From Leptasterias polaris (lineage: Eukaryota > Echinodermata > Asteroidea > Forcipulatida > Asteriidae): a DNA stretch of 64,000 bases. The position numbers and the translations under genes were made by a program. Below are positions 23,436 to 35,779 of this stretch, in pieces; the first letter of the stretch is position 1, and each line of letters starts with the position of its first letter. The notes under the pieces were generated by a model, which worked only from the letters and a program-made list of their open reading frames with translations, was not told the origin of the DNA and made no database searches. Location: contig JAZGTN010000170.1 in NCBI GenBank assembly GCA_037783415.1, positions 1,159,501 through 1,223,500 of the forward strand. The letters are read 5' to 3'.

Positions 23436-24026
23436 CTGTTGGGAGGAGGTTGTGGTGGTCAGTAAACAAATTCATGAAGTGTACTCGTTAAGGACAAATT
23501 AGAAAAACACAACTGGTTAGAGAATCTGCAAGTCAATCAATCAATCAAGTCCAGCGCTGACACAACTTTTAACCCCTTTAAATCACACTATTTTGTTTCC
23601 TTCATACCTACATGTACGTAGGAACCCAAGTTACCTAAAAATTCTGGGTATGCACAGGATTCGCACGGTTCACAGGCTTCAAATGAAAGACTTGGAGTTC
23701 TCCTACATTAGTTTTTCCTTCTCCACAGTCTCCATAAAGGATAAATCACTTCACTCAACAACGGTGGCTAACTTTCATTAACAACGCATTAAAACGTATC
23801 ACCTTTTTGGACTCAGTACAAACAAGATTTTCGAATACATATCTTTGGTGTCATTCACTTATTTTCAATAATGCCATCCGTACAGACAACTCTTACTGTT
23901 AATATTATTATATATTATTATGTAATAACTGAATCAGAGATAAAGAATATTATTGTTGCATTTTTTTCTGCAGGACTTAAAAGGCACTGAGTATAGAGTG
24001 CTTAAAAAAACCAAAAAATTTACGTA

Positions 24027-24330
24027 AGTTTTCCCCAAACAAGGAACAATTTTACGCAAGTTTGCCCCAAACAAGGAACAATTTTACGCAAGTTTGCCCC
24101 AAACAAGGAACAATTTTACGCAAGTTTGCCCCAAACAAGGAACAATTTTATGCAAGTTTGCCCCAAACAAGGAACAATTTTGCGCAAGTTCGCCCCAAAC
24201 AAGGAACAATTTTATGCAAGTTTGCCCCAAACAAGGAACAATTTTACGCAAGTTCACCCCAAACAAGGAACAATCTACGCAAGTTCGCCCCAAACAAGGA
24301 ACAATTTTACGCAAGTTTGCCCCAAACAAG
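24027..24330. repeat. 32-bp tandem repeat, about 10 copies
   Basis: Unit CCCCAAACAAGGAACAATTT plus TACGCAAGTTTG. The unit length is not a multiple of three, giving overlapping spurious ORFs on both strands. Confidence 0.93.
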
Positions 24331-25854
24331 GCTTAAAGCCACTCTTGAAAAGGGGCTACAAGAAGAAAATATTTAAGATGAAAATAACTTAAGAAAGCTG
24401 TAGGTAGGAATTGATATTCCTCTTAAAACAGTCTAGATTTTAGGATGGAGGGAAACATGCACCAGGCAAGGAGTTCCAAAGAGATGCAGTTTGTGAAAAA
24501 AAGAAGAAGCTTATCACAACCCGACGTTTGGTAAAAATCTAAATATGATTATTATCATTTCTAGTACAAAGGTGAATAAATAAAGAAGGGGGTCAAATCC
24601 AGGGCATACGGTTTTACCAAGAAACACTTCTGTCTGAAACTTCAAAAGGACTTTTATAAACCTCTCAAATAAAATCTTTAAAAGGTCTGAATTTTCCCCT
24701 CTCCGTGTCTTGGGAACAAACGCTCATGTTACCTTGTTAGAAAAAGGGTATTCAGTGCACACAAAAGCAAATTGCATCCTCCTCTAATAATTCCTTATTA
24801 TTTCTCTCCAGAAAAACATGTACTTCTGCGTAATTCTAGAGTTCATGCCAATAAGATCCGAGAAATAAGAGTCTTTTTCGTTGTTTGTTTCTCCGGGGTC
24901 TCTATTGAAAGCTAGGATAATCAAACGAAGCTCGTGTGACGGAAGGAGTCATCCAACCTAAGCGGTCGATACTTCATTCAATAGAGTAAGTCAGCGGCAG
25001 AACGGAGGCAGAACGGAGTGGAGGGGAGAAATATGATCAGCAAGAAAGTTAAAAGAATAAGTTTTTCCTACTTGTTTTTCCATTTCACTCCTTTTGGCAG
25101 TGCTTTTGGCAGTGCTATTTTGTTTAAAAAGCTATTATCTCTGTGGTGAGTTTGTTAACAAAAGCTAACTTATGGTTGCTTTGGTAACAGTCTTACATGG
25201 TTTTCAGGGGAAAAGAAACTGTTAGTAGACAGGTGACTACCGTAATTTCCTGCGTATAAGACGAGTCTTATCTGACTTTCAAAGGTTAAAAAAACCCAAA
25301 CTGCATCTAATCAACTGGTGCACCTTATCTGATATCGATTGAGTTCATTGTGATGATCACTATGTAAAATCTGACATTTATACTGTCAAACAATTCCTTT
25401 ATTTCGTGCAGGGTAATTCTACCTGTTATCATTTTTATCAATAAAAGGTACAAAAGTGATGCATGAAGTGTTAAATTGTTAACTGGCAAGAATTTTTTTT
25501 AAAGTAACACAAATATTTTATTGCGTACAACTGTTCACATGAAATGTGTAAATACATGAAGCACGGAAATGATCAATGTTCCTGTAAATAAAAAATTACA
25601 AGCTATTATGATCAAATCTCTAAAACAATCATTATTTTTTAAATGTGAAGTTATTTATGAGTTACATTAGCATATAATGTTATGTTATTTCATGAAATTT
25701 TAATTGCTACGCCATTTTCCAAGGAACCTTAACAATGTTTATCTACAGCTTTTGGTAGATTTCAGAGGAATAAGAAAATATATTAGAAAAAAAACCCCCA
25801 AAAACCACATAATGTCATACTGGCCAAAAGAGGGCAGTATTTCTTTTCACAGGT

Positions 25855-26040
25855 AAGTTATTAAGTAGGATTTGAAGCTTTGCATGGTGGGAGTATAACT
25901 AAGAGAGGTTTGCGGTAACACCATGTTGAAATCTCTTTTGAGTAACTGTTGGTTCTGAAAAGAACCGGTGGTTAACGGCTCAACGTTTCGATCAGTATGC
26001 GGGTAAGTTATTTCCAAGAATGCTCTTCTTGGCACTTCTT
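25855..26040 (-). repeat. Dispersed repeat with a histone-type 3' stem-loop
   Basis: On the minus strand GGTTCTTTTCAGAACC (25951-25966) fits the metazoan histone mRNA stem-loop consensus, followed by CAACAGTTACTCAAAAGAGA. No histone coding sequence is next to it. Related copy at 46925-47100; a variant at 5914-5931. Confidence 0.55.
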
Positions 26041-26158
26041 TTCTTCTGACAAATGGATATTGTTTTTAGTTAGTCTAACAATAGGTTTAGTGCCACCAGT
26101 AGAATTTTCCTGTTTTAATTTGTCAGCTAATAATTTGGGGGTGTTGGGTTACAGCCAC

Positions 26159-26388
26159 AATAGATAGGTTGCAGTATGACGTAAATCGGCCATCTTTACG
26201 GGCAGTTTGGAACACACAGTCATGCGTTTCGCGTGAGAACGGCGTGCAACACGCGCACATTTCACAAAACTCATTGCATGATTGGTTAGTGAACGACGCG
26301 GCTGCGTTAATAATTTGAGCGCTTGACGCGCCTGCATGCCAAAATGCGATTTGCCCGTAAAGATGGCGTCTACTGGGAACTATCTATT
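26159..26388. mobile_element. MITE-like element, family A
   Basis: TAGATAGG at the left, TGGGAACTATCTA at the right; inner GGCCATCTTTACGGGCA pairs with TGCCCGTAAAGATGGCG-type sequence. Confidence 0.7.
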
Positions 26389-26599
26389 TGTTTTGTTATT
26401 TAAATTAGATGAGTTAAAAACACGCTGATTTGAGGATTTCACTTTTAGGATTTTTGATAATTTATAATTTATATATAATACAAGAATAATTTAAACAACA
26501 AAACTTCCCTGAAATTTGACAAATAAAGAATGTCAGTATTTTGCATTTGTAGGTTTAACACAAGAGGCTTTTTGCTGGCAATGGTTAGAAAGTAAAAAA

Positions 26600-26885
26600 A
26601 ACTGAAGAAGAGCGGGATTTGAACCAACGACCTCCGGTTTAACGTGCCGGCGCTCTACCAACTGAGCTATCTAGCCCTATGATGGCGGTCTCCCTATTTT
26701 TTCAATATCTTTGTTCGGAGGGTGCCAGTCAGAAGTCATTCGACCGTAAACTGCCGTGTAGCCAGGGATCACACCCAAGTATACGATACAACCTGGGAAG
26801 TGGCAGCCAGGGGATCACCTTAAGGGGATGCGACTTTTTATATCAGATATCAAATAATAAACCACAAGGGAAACTGACTAGGTAA
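26600..26885 (-). repeat. tRNA-like dispersed element, longest copy
   Basis: Minus-strand tRNA-like core (26615-26680), followed by a body with AATATCTTTGTTCGG and ending at CCACAAGGGAAACTGACT. Confidence 0.6.
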
Positions 26886-27169
26886 ATTTTTTATTATTTT
26901 TTTTTTTGTGAAAGAATGTTTGTCATGATGTAAATGTGAGTGAACCCTTACATGCTAAACAATTCATCCATGAACATGTTATTACACCATGTAAGACTGT
27001 TTTTGGACTGTCAAGTAGTGTAAAATGTAAAAACCTATTTGACTTGACATTTGACTTGGCCATTGGCTGTCACTACCACGTATGACAAATCCTTTCTTAA
27101 GAGAGATCATTGCCCCCCAAATTGTATATTGTACATCTTGAGAAAGCATCAAGTACATGTAGAAGAACT

Positions 27170-27425
27170 TCCAGCAGTGCAACAAAACTCACACCCCGGC
27201 AACATTTTATAAGTGAGAAATTTACGCTTACTGTAAGCAAACAAACTCTACACTTTTGTAAGCGTATTTCATAGATCAGAAGGAATCTTCTTGTGTGCAG
27301 CAGTACAACAAAACTCACAACCAGGCCAAATTTCATCAGCGAGAAAATTAGGCTGTAAGCAGAAGTATCCACACTTTGTAAGCATATTTCATACATTAGG
27401 AAGAGTTTTTTTGTGACTAGAGGTA
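27170..27425. repeat. Direct duplication, about 120 bp
   Basis: GCAACAAAACTCACA, AGCGTATTTCATA and related blocks occur twice in the same order in intron 19. Confidence 0.65.
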
Positions 27426-27685
27426 CATCATATGACTGGAAAAACATTCTTATCTTACACTGCTGCCGCAGAAATAAGGCTTTAACCTTTTAGGCATTGG
27501 ATGGTGACTGTATCCTAAGAATGCTTTGTGAAGCATCTTATGATATTTGTGCCCGACCTCTCTGTATGTTAACAAGATGGTATTTAATTAATAAGATGGT
27601 AATTAATCAAACAAGATGAAAGGGGTGGTGCATTGTTATGCAAATTAGTTTTCCGCTCCAGATGACAAGACTTTCGTCTGTTTAC

Positions 27686-27793
27686 CTCCTCCTCCTCTGG
27701 GTCTGATTCTATTTCTGGTGGCGGAGACTCTGTGACTTTCTGGCGAGATTTCAGATGTCCTGTTGCCATCAGACGATCTACAACTTCTTGGTG
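27686..27793 (-). CDS. Exon 19: residues 770-805
   Basis: 36 codons ending in an acidic run (ESPPPEIESDPEEEE). Acceptor cttaatag, donor GTAAAC, phase 0. Confidence 0.86.
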
Positions 27794-27923
27794 CTATTAA
27801 GGAGATGAGATGTGTAGTGGGGACAAAAAAAGTGGAGTTGTAGAAAGGCTCAGTTATTAGAATCCAAAGTGACTTGACAGTTTCCTTAAGTGATCCATGT
27901 ATTTTGAACACCTGTTTTCTCTG

Positions 27924-28126
27924 TAGAGAGTTCCCACTTGCCGTCAGACAGCATTAAGTCGGCAATCCTTGCAGGCAACGATACGTAGTGTTTTACCGCA
28001 CAACAATGCGTTATGCCCAAACACCACAAATGGCACAGTGAACCATATGGCTGCGCAAAATGCTTGATGAAGCTCTAAAGCCAAAACCTCAAATGCCTGT
28101 AAAGATGGCGTATATCGGGAACTATA
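27924..28126. mobile_element. MITE-like element, family A
   Basis: TAGAGAGTTCCCACTTG at the left, CGGGAACTATA at the right; ends about 130 bp beyond exon 19. Confidence 0.65.
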
Positions 28127-28542
28127 CTGAACTGGAAAAAACTTTGGGTAAAAAAGTCATTTGGAATAAAGACATTATGTGTGCACAAAAGCGGGGCGGG
28201 GGGGGGGGGGGGGAATGTAAGGAAGAAGTATTCCTCAAAACCTTAAGCCAAATGAAAGTGCAAATTAGTGACTTTTTGACACAGCATGAACCAGCAGGTG
28301 AGTGTATGTTAATTAACATCCAAACATTTGACCGAGTCCGAAAAAACACTAAAATCAAATAAAACAAAACAAATTGATGTATGGCTTTCAATAATAGACA
28401 TACAGATCCAATCCCATAAACCTCAATGTTGACACTTAAAAACACCCCTCAACACATGAGGGCAAACATCATGACAAGCGTGAGCTGTGAATGCATGAAA
28501 AAACAAGCCAAGACAACCAGCCAATCAGCACGCTCGTCTTAC

Positions 28543-28731
28543 CCCACGTGTCTCCACGCGAGACGTCTGCTGGGACCGTCCCACTTGCACGACGGGAGTT
28601 GTCTGCATTTCATGATCAGTTGCCTCGATGGTTGGAAGGACCTCCTCAATGGGAGGGGCTCCTTCTGCGGGTGGGGCCTGAGCAGGTGAGTACTCACCAT
28701 TAAGCTCCTCCCCCTCCGCAACAAGTTGCTC
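28543..28731 (-). CDS. Exon 18: residues 707-769
   Basis: 63 codons rich in E, P and A (SPAQAPPAEGAPPIEEVLPT), probably disordered. Acceptor ctcctgcag, donor GTAAGA, phase 0. Confidence 0.87.
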
Positions 28732-29475
28732 CTGCAGGAGTTTGTGTAAATTTTGTCTTCAATCCCCATGCAGTACGACTTACATGTACATGTAAAATTT
28801 TAATTTAAATTTAAGGTGCTGTATGCTGGGTTGATGAATGTTTTCAAGGTTTTTGAGTTACTTTCATTGATTGATAGAATAATTTCTCCATTATAACTGA
28901 AAAAAAGTCAATGTTGGGAAACGATGGACACCAGTTCACTAAAAAAAAGAAGTAAATAGTTGGCAGTGGAAAGATTTTAACAAAACCCATGTTTTGCATA
29001 CCAAAGGAGTATCTCATACCTAATGTCTTCATTAAAAGACAAAGAAAAAGATGGGTAAATAAAAAATAAAATACAAAAATTCACTCTGAAATCTTACTGA
29101 ATTAAAAGTCCATGCTAGTCCCATTCATCCGGAGAAGTATTTCAATCCAAAATACTGCCACAGTTGAGAAAATTAGCTGTTGCTTATCTCGAACTGCCGC
29201 AATCAAGATAAGCCTGGTAAGAACATGAACACAATCCCAGACGAAACAAATTTTTTTTAAAAATTGTGTCCTCTTAAATGAGACCACGGAATTTGATGAA
29301 GTTTTCACAGGTTGTCTGTGCGTTCACTGAACACAAGACAATGGGAATGATTTTACCTTTTGGTAAACTCAATCTAAAAATTCACATAATAAACAGTAGT
29401 AGCCAGTATCTTGTTGAACCATTACATAAAAAAGATCAGTCTAAAAATTCTTTTGAATTTCCCTCCTGCCTTTAC

Positions 29476-29649
29476 CTGACTGTTAAGACTGGTGGCCTTT
29501 CCGTTCTGATCGGCTTCTTTATTGTCAGTCACAGGTTCTTTGGCATCGACAGACAGGTTGGATTTCTCCGGACCAAAGTATTTCAGACGCTGCTCTGGAG
29601 TAAGCTTCTTCAGTTTCTTCTCCTTGGACCCCTCTTCAGCTATCTTGGC
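29476..29649 (-). CDS. Exon 17: residues 649-706
   Basis: 58 codons: Lys/Glu-rich helix with KLTPEQRLKYFGPEKS, then a polar linker. Acceptor actttcag, donor GTAAAG. The plus-strand ORF over the same bases is a shadow. Confidence 0.88.
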
Positions 29650-29832
29650 CTGAAAGTTATTATCAAGAAATTTGATCTACATGTACCTCCTTTTACAGAA
29701 CTTGTGGGTGTATAGAAAAACAAACTTCTGAAAGATCGGCTTACCTCCTTCGAATTTTGTTTTCAATTCAACATTTATTGCCAAATTGGTGAAAAAGAAG
29801 GGGAACAAGTAAAAAATACACACAATGTATTT

Positions 29833-30015
29833 AAATGATTTTGGGTTGAACAAAGACAAATTTACCGCCAACATAGGGCTAGCTCAGTTAATAGAGCGCC
29901 GGCACATTAATCCGGATGTTGTTGGTTCAAATGCCGCTCTGGTCAATTTTTCTTTGTTCAACCCCAAATCATTTAAAGTTTACCCAGTCAGTTTCCCTTG
30001 TGGTTTATTATTCGA
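29833..30015 (+). repeat. tRNA-like core framed by inverted repeats
   Basis: 29874-29943 looks like a tRNA (TAGCTCAGTT, B box GGTTCAAATGCC). A 23-nt arm at 29833-29855 is the near-perfect reverse complement of 29952-29974. Related, differently broken copies are at 3650-3815 (minus), 5225-5312, 26600-26885, 38600-38950 and 39840-39980. Confidence 0.65.
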
Positions 30016-30222
30016 CAATGTATTTAAGTCAACAACAATAACAAGTATTTGAAATAACTGAAAAAACCCCAAAAAACCCCCAATATCGGGTAATTTTTCT
30101 TTTTCAAAAACAAGGCTTGTATTAAAACGCACACAGACAAAAACAAACAAACATAAAATTCAGCAACAACGAGCAAACAAACAGACTGGACAAACATTTT
30201 AACTTGAAGGTAAGCTTTTAAC

Positions 30223-30252
30223 CCCCCCCCCCCCCCCCCCCCCCCCCAAAAG

Positions 30253-30315
<63 letters not shown>

Positions 30316-30410
30316 CATAAATAAATAAATAAATAACATAAATAAATAAATAATTAAATAAAATAATTAAATAAATAACTAAATGAATAAAAAGAATAAA
30401 TAAATAAATT
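30223..30410. repeat. C-run and AAAT microsatellite
   Basis: About 25 C residues followed by roughly 160 bp of AAAT/AAAC-type repeats in intron 16. Confidence 0.95.
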
Positions 30411-30531
30411 TTAAAAAGAAGAAAGAAGGGGAAAAAGAAAGAATCAAAATCAAACCAAGGAAATAACTCTGCTAGGGTCGAAACGCAAAGCCATAATTAA
30501 TAATTGTTAACACAGTGAGTTATATGCTTAC

Positions 30532-30651
30532 CATCTGTCCTTGCTCCTTGACAAAGTTCTCCAGCTGAGCAATGGCCTCATCTGCCTCTTTCTCAGCCGC
30601 CATCTTCTGTTTCTGAACAATACCAACTTTCTGAACCAGGAGGTGTTTCTC
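30532..30651 (-). CDS. Exon 16: residues 609-648
   Basis: 40 codons, highly helical (EKHLLVQKVGIVQKQKMAAE). Acceptor tttgtgcag, donor GTAAGC, phase 0. Confidence 0.88.
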
Positions 30652-31096
30652 CTGCACAAAGGGGGAACAAAATATCGGGTATAAAATAACCTTTGCATCA
30701 ACCTTTGCATCTAGTAGTTGATCAGGCCCCAATCTATACACACAAAAAAGTAATTTCTTTGTGTGGCAACTGTTGCATCAGTGTAAACTTTATGAAATTT
30801 TGGCTACTTGTTTCTACTAAGCAAGATTGTTTGTGCTTAGCAAGTTTATGTGCCACAGGCTTTATGAAATTGGGACCGGAAGGTCCATGCTATGACCAGA
30901 GCCAAGTTTCATAAAGCTGCTTAGGCACAAAAAGTAGCTGACCTTACACTCTGTGATGTCAAGTGATGTCAACTGGGAACTATCTATTGTCAGAAGCTGA
31001 AAATCCAACAAGGACTACATTTCACATAAGTAAAATTGAAAACAAGAAAAAAACTTTGAAAGAGGCCTTCTAAAGAAAGGCCAATTTGAGACTTAC

Positions 31097-31213
31097 CGTT
31101 TCCCACTGGTCCTCTTTCTCTTTGACCTGAGTTCGGAGTAGGGTGACCTTCTTGTGATTGTCCTCCTTCACCACCTTGACTTCATTCTGAAGACCCTGAA
31201 CGATGAACAGAGC
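31097..31213 (-). CDS. Exon 15: residues 570-608
   Basis: 39 codons, helical (ALFIVQGLQNEVKVVKEDNH). Acceptor cccccag, donor GTAAGT, phase 0. Confidence 0.88.
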
Positions 31214-31443
31214 CTGGGGGAAATAATCAAGGGAATCATAAATGTCAACCCAAATGTATCATTATCATCAGATAGTACGAGTCAAAGCTTCGCCTACATA
31301 ACGTTGTGTCAGTGCAAAAACGTTATATCTCCTGCAATAACAATTACAACTTTCGCGAGTTTGGCAATGTCTCACTTAAATTAGCCTGATACAACGTTTT
31401 GCAAGATTTAGATACAACGTTTTTACACTGACGTGACGATAAG

Positions 31444-31475
<32 letters not shown>

Positions 31476-31857
31476 AAATTTTTAAAGCGCAAACAGTAGC
31501 AGATCGGCTCCGCCTCAAGGCGCTTGATATAAACAAATGGATTAAACAAAATAAATTACACACAAAGATAATAAAATTGAAACAAACAATTACGACTGGT
31601 CCCGCCAACAGGATCCCACAAAGCGTAAACAGAATCTATGTAAAATAGTTTATTTTGGCAATCATCAGCCCCATGCAAACAGGGGCGATGTCCCATCATT
31701 TTGCCAACCAAAGTGTCAGTGCGCACGCGCGATGAGTAATTTACATATCTCGTGGGAAGGGTCTATTGTTTATAATGAATCTATTTCATAATATTTCTTG
31801 ACATCATCAATTTATGTTGTATTTCCAGTTTCAAATCCCACTCAAGTATCTCAATAC

Positions 31858-32045
31858 CTCTTTCCGGTACTGCTTGAAGGCTGATGGAAGTTTCTCCTGA
31901 GAAACCTTCTCCCATCTTCCCTCATCTTCGATTGGAATCTTCTCCTCGAAGGGCACCTCATGGACAGGCTCCAGATTGGACTTGTTACGGCCGGCTTTCT
32001 TTGGCGTGGCCACCTTGGCGGCCGAGTCTGTACTATCGGTAGCCA
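31858..32045 (-). CDS. Exon 14: residues 507-569
   Basis: G+TG gives Val; a basic segment (VATPKKAGRNKS) is followed by an acidic one and by EGRWEKVSQEKLPSAFKQYR, entering the second helical block. Acceptor ccttgcag, donor GTATTG, phase 0 out. Confidence 0.88.
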
Positions 32046-32122
32046 CTGCAAGGGGTAATGGAATCAAATGTCAAGGAGAAATATACAAACTTCTTTATTC
32101 TAATGAACAACAGTAAAGTGTC

Positions 32123-32491
32123 TTAAAGGCCCTGTACACTATTGGTAAGATCGAAAAACACAAATATTCACAGATTCACACATAATTTACATGATTTAAA
32201 GTAAGTAATGGTAGAAAGGGTTCCTTAAAATATTTATGCCTAAAATGCTATCGTTTCTGAGAAATGAGTAAAACAATAGTTTTTATCGCGCGCGATAATA
32301 AACTCGATGTTTGAAAAACAGAAAACACATAAGGTCTCTTTTCACTATTTTCTCGTGACCTCGATGACCAATTGAGCTCAAATTTTCACAGGTTTGTTAT
32401 TTCATGTACATGTATGTGGTTGATTACACAAAACATGAACACAGTCTGTGATTATTTTGTCAGCTCTACCAATCCTGTATAATACCTTTAA
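32123..32491. mobile_element. MITE-like element, family E
   Basis: TTAAAGGCCCTGTACACTAT at the left and CCTGTATAATACCTTTAA at the right are imperfect inverted repeats; body CCAATTGAGCTCAAATTTTC. Confidence 0.65.
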
Positions 32492-32769
32492 GTGCATTAT
32501 GAATGATAAGCAGTGGCGTAACCAGCAGGGGGCAGGAGGAGCTCCCTTTCCCCCCCCTCCCCAACAATTGAGATTAAACTTAAGCAAAAAATAAATGATT
32601 TGATTCACAATAAAACATCTTCCAATTTCTTCTTTGCCCCACTTCCCACTCCCCCCACCAAAAAAATAAAAAATTACAAATAAATAAATACAAAAATAAT
32701 AAAATAACAATTAAAGTGTTGAGTTGCACCGTTGCTGATAAGTGTTTCTTGCCAATCTGAACCATGTAC

Positions 32770-32905
32770 CTTTTGGTGTGTTGGGCTTAGACCCCTTAGA
32801 CAGGTCTGACTTCTGTGATTTGGGCGTGTCTGGAGTTTCTTTCGGAGTTGATTTGGGCGTTTCCTGAGCTGGCGTTGTAATACTACTCTGTCGGCTCAGA
32901 GAGTC
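32770..32905 (-). CDS. Exon 13: residues 462-506
   Basis: Low-complexity Ser/Thr/Pro/Lys linker with repeated TPK motifs (ETPKSTPKETPDTPKS). Acceptor gaatag, donor GTACAT, phase 1 out. Confidence 0.85.
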
Positions 32906-33130
32906 CTATTCAAATGAAACCGAGGACATAATTTATTCATTTTGTTGTACTTACGTTTTTGACTCTGGTCTTTTTCCACTTTTTTTCACATAAATTAGTT
33001 TTCAGAATTTTTGAAATATTTCATGCATTGTCCGTGGCATTTGTGCTATTATTATTATTATTTTTTTATCATTTGGAAACATCATCATCTGTCAAACAAT
33101 CTGGCAATGCAAAACATATAGATTAAAATG

Positions 33131-33352
33131 TTAAGGCCCATGTCACACAAGGCAATTTACAGGCAACCAGTTCCAGGCATACCCCAATAAGAAAAACACA
33201 TATATTAATTTACATATAACTCTCTTGGGGACAGTAAGATATTGTAGACAAATATGTTTTCTCGTACTACCAAAGTGCTCCTTTTAAATGCAGTGCAATT
33301 GCTTGCCTCCAAGTTGCCTGTTAAAAATTGCCCAATTAGACAAGGCCTTTAA
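33131..33352. mobile_element. MITE-like element, family B
   Basis: TTAAGGCCCATGTCACAC at the left and AGACAAGGCCTTTAA at the right. Other copies: 35320-35531, 49219-49501 and a partial one at 55081-55210. Confidence 0.7.
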
Positions 33353-34622
33353 GAGTTTGTAAATGTTTGCAGTTTTCTCAATAACAAGAGCACCATTTTC
33401 AACGAATCTTTCCACAAGTTTTATGATAAGGTTCTTAGAATCTAGTGGATTTGCCTCAATTTGAAAGACAGTAAAAACCAAGGATATTTAATCCGTTTTA
33501 AAGTTAAAAATCCATCACAGTATTTCTTTCACTGCAGCGTATCTAAGACTTGTACAATTCACCACAAAGAGTTTATTGTGATGTGAAAGCATCGTGTTAC
33601 AATGAGCGAGACATCAGTGATACACGGTTCAAAGGCAACCTGATAACTCAGTGTAATTCGATCACAGGGAACCATTTGTATGAAGTCTTTGGTCTGAGCC
33701 AGATTGGATGACATCCCGATTAGTGCAGTTAGGAATGCAAGCTGATAAATCAAACTGATCGCTTCATAAAAGAAAAAATACTGTTTTTGTTCAGTAGAAC
33801 TAGACACAAACTTTTCTTACCAATGACTTGAAGATTATTTTATCAACAGGCCTTCATTAAGAAAAACCAACCAAAACAAATAAAAATAATAATAATAATT
33901 AATGCGACACCCCATGCCAAAATCAGGCATTTCACAGAAATAGTGCATTGACATTAAAAGTGGAAACAACCTTAATCAATTTGATATGATGTCTGAAACA
34001 TTTTATATGTTGAGAAATACTTAACAATACCTAATAAGGTGTTATTTGAGTAAAGTGTCTTGCTCAAGGACACAAGTTTCACGATGGACTGGGACTCATC
34101 TAATGAATGAGCAAATAAACTGGTTTTTGAGTTTCGGCATCGGAAGTGTCTGGCTTTGGAAAGGAGCATCACAGACAAACAATGTATGTCTCTGCAACAC
34201 AGAAATGTGTGGGACCCAATATGCCAGTGTAGACATTCGAGATAGTTTATCTTTGTCTTTTTATATCTGTTTAATGTTCTTAGTGAGTTTCTTGTTGTAT
34301 TATTGTTTGTTTGTAGCTGCTGGGCACCTCTGAAAAACAGTGTTTTACTGAGAGGTCTCTTAAAGGGTAAACAAGAAATAAATAAATCTGTTCTGCACCG
34401 GCAAGTTATGTCAGCAATGACCACCCTAAGATTATCTGGTAAAAAGCAAGGTGGCAAATTGTCAATTATCAAAATATTAAAAAAAATAATAAAATAGTAT
34501 AGTATAAGAAAAGGTTGCCTCTTCTAGTGATGTTTTCCCTCTTTTCATACCCAAACGGTTACAATTTTAAAACTGAAACTAAACAGTGCTTTTTCTTAGA
34601 ACAAGAACACATATTGTCTTAC

Positions 34623-34676
34623 CACTTTCTTATGGATGTTTGATGACTGCCGACTGGGCGGAACACTCTTATCATC
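34623..34676 (-). CDS. Exon 12: residues 444-461
   Basis: Short 18-codon exon (DDKSVPPSRQSSNIHKKV), Ser/Pro/basic linker. Acceptor tagttgaag behind a T-rich tract, donor GTAAGA, phase 0 both sides, so it could be skipped without changing frame. Confidence 0.75.
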
Positions 34677-34821
34677 CTTCAACTAATAAAATGAACCACA
34701 ATGTTGAAGTTAAAATACTTGACATCCAAATACTTAATAGGAAAAAGTCTTACAGGCATGATATTCGGTTTATGGAAATAAGTAGCAACATTTTTATCAA
34801 GTGCAAGGGCTGACCTACATG

Positions 34822-35016
34822 CAGAGCTGCCATCATTTACATCTTGCAATCAGGGAGATTTGGTACAAATGAGGGAGATATTTGAAACTACATTCAACAC
34901 AAAATGAGAAATGTTTCCATAATCAGGGAGTCTTTCCAATGTGTTCATCAGAACATGGAAAGATTGCTTTATTTTCAGGGAACTTTCTGCAGAATCAGGG
35001 AGAGTTGGCAGCTCTG
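34822..35016. mobile_element. MITE-like element, family C
   Basis: Ends CAGAGCTGCCA and TGGCAGCTCTG; body with CAGGGAGA motifs. Other copies at 15481-15633 and 54111-54280. Confidence 0.7.
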
Positions 35017-35319
35017 TACATGTACACATGGTGTAGGCCTTAATAGACTTTTCAGGCTATTTAATCACAATTTTTCTAATTTTTCCAAGAGCAAAAAACA
35101 AATTGGAAATCAGACCAAGGTAGGAACAATATCATGCCTGCTTACAGTACCGGAAGTAAACATGTGCTTTAAAAACTTCTGTGGTAAAAACAGCAATTAA
35201 AAGTCACTCAGACTGTGCATTGTGAAATTCACAGAATTACATAAAACCCCTGAGACAGAAGTGATTATTTCATATCGTGGTTAGTTGTTCACAAATTTGG
35301 TTGTTGGAAAGTGAACTAT

Positions 35320-35531
35320 AAGGCCATTGTCACATGAGGAAATTTACAGGTAACCAGATCCAGGCAATCTCCAATAAGAAAATCTGTTCACACTTCAGTT
35401 TTCTCATTATTTTCCTATGGGATAGTAAGTTACAGCTGGAAGAATGTCTTCTGTGTTGCCGAAGTTTTGCATGCAGTGCCAGTGGTTGTCTCCAAGTTGC
35501 TAGAAAAAAATTGCCAATGTGACAAGGCCGT
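35320..35531. mobile_element. MITE-like element, family B
   Basis: AAGGCCATTGTCACATG at the left, AATGTGACAAGGCCGTT at the right. Confidence 0.7.
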
Positions 35532-35779
35532 TGTGCATCACTGATTCAGGCCATATCCCGAAATAGTGGCTATGGTTGTAGTCATCACCCCAAAAGTGGT
35601 ATCACAAGTTTGAATCTCACAAATTCAGTAGCCTTGGTACAAGACACTTCAGGGGTTCACATTCCATGATCCAAAGCTCAAAGAATACATTATCATGAGA
35701 TGTTGGATGGTGGAGTAAGAAAGAAAACATCTTGAATCCAGACTACAGATGGAGCTGTACACGAGCCTAACATTGAGTG

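Noticed and set aside
24062..24392. ORFs of about 80-104 codons on both strands
   Set aside because: Produced by the 32-bp tandem repeat.
29278..29715. 145-codon plus-strand ORF
   Set aside because: Lies antisense over exon 17, which has clear splice sites and frame continuity.
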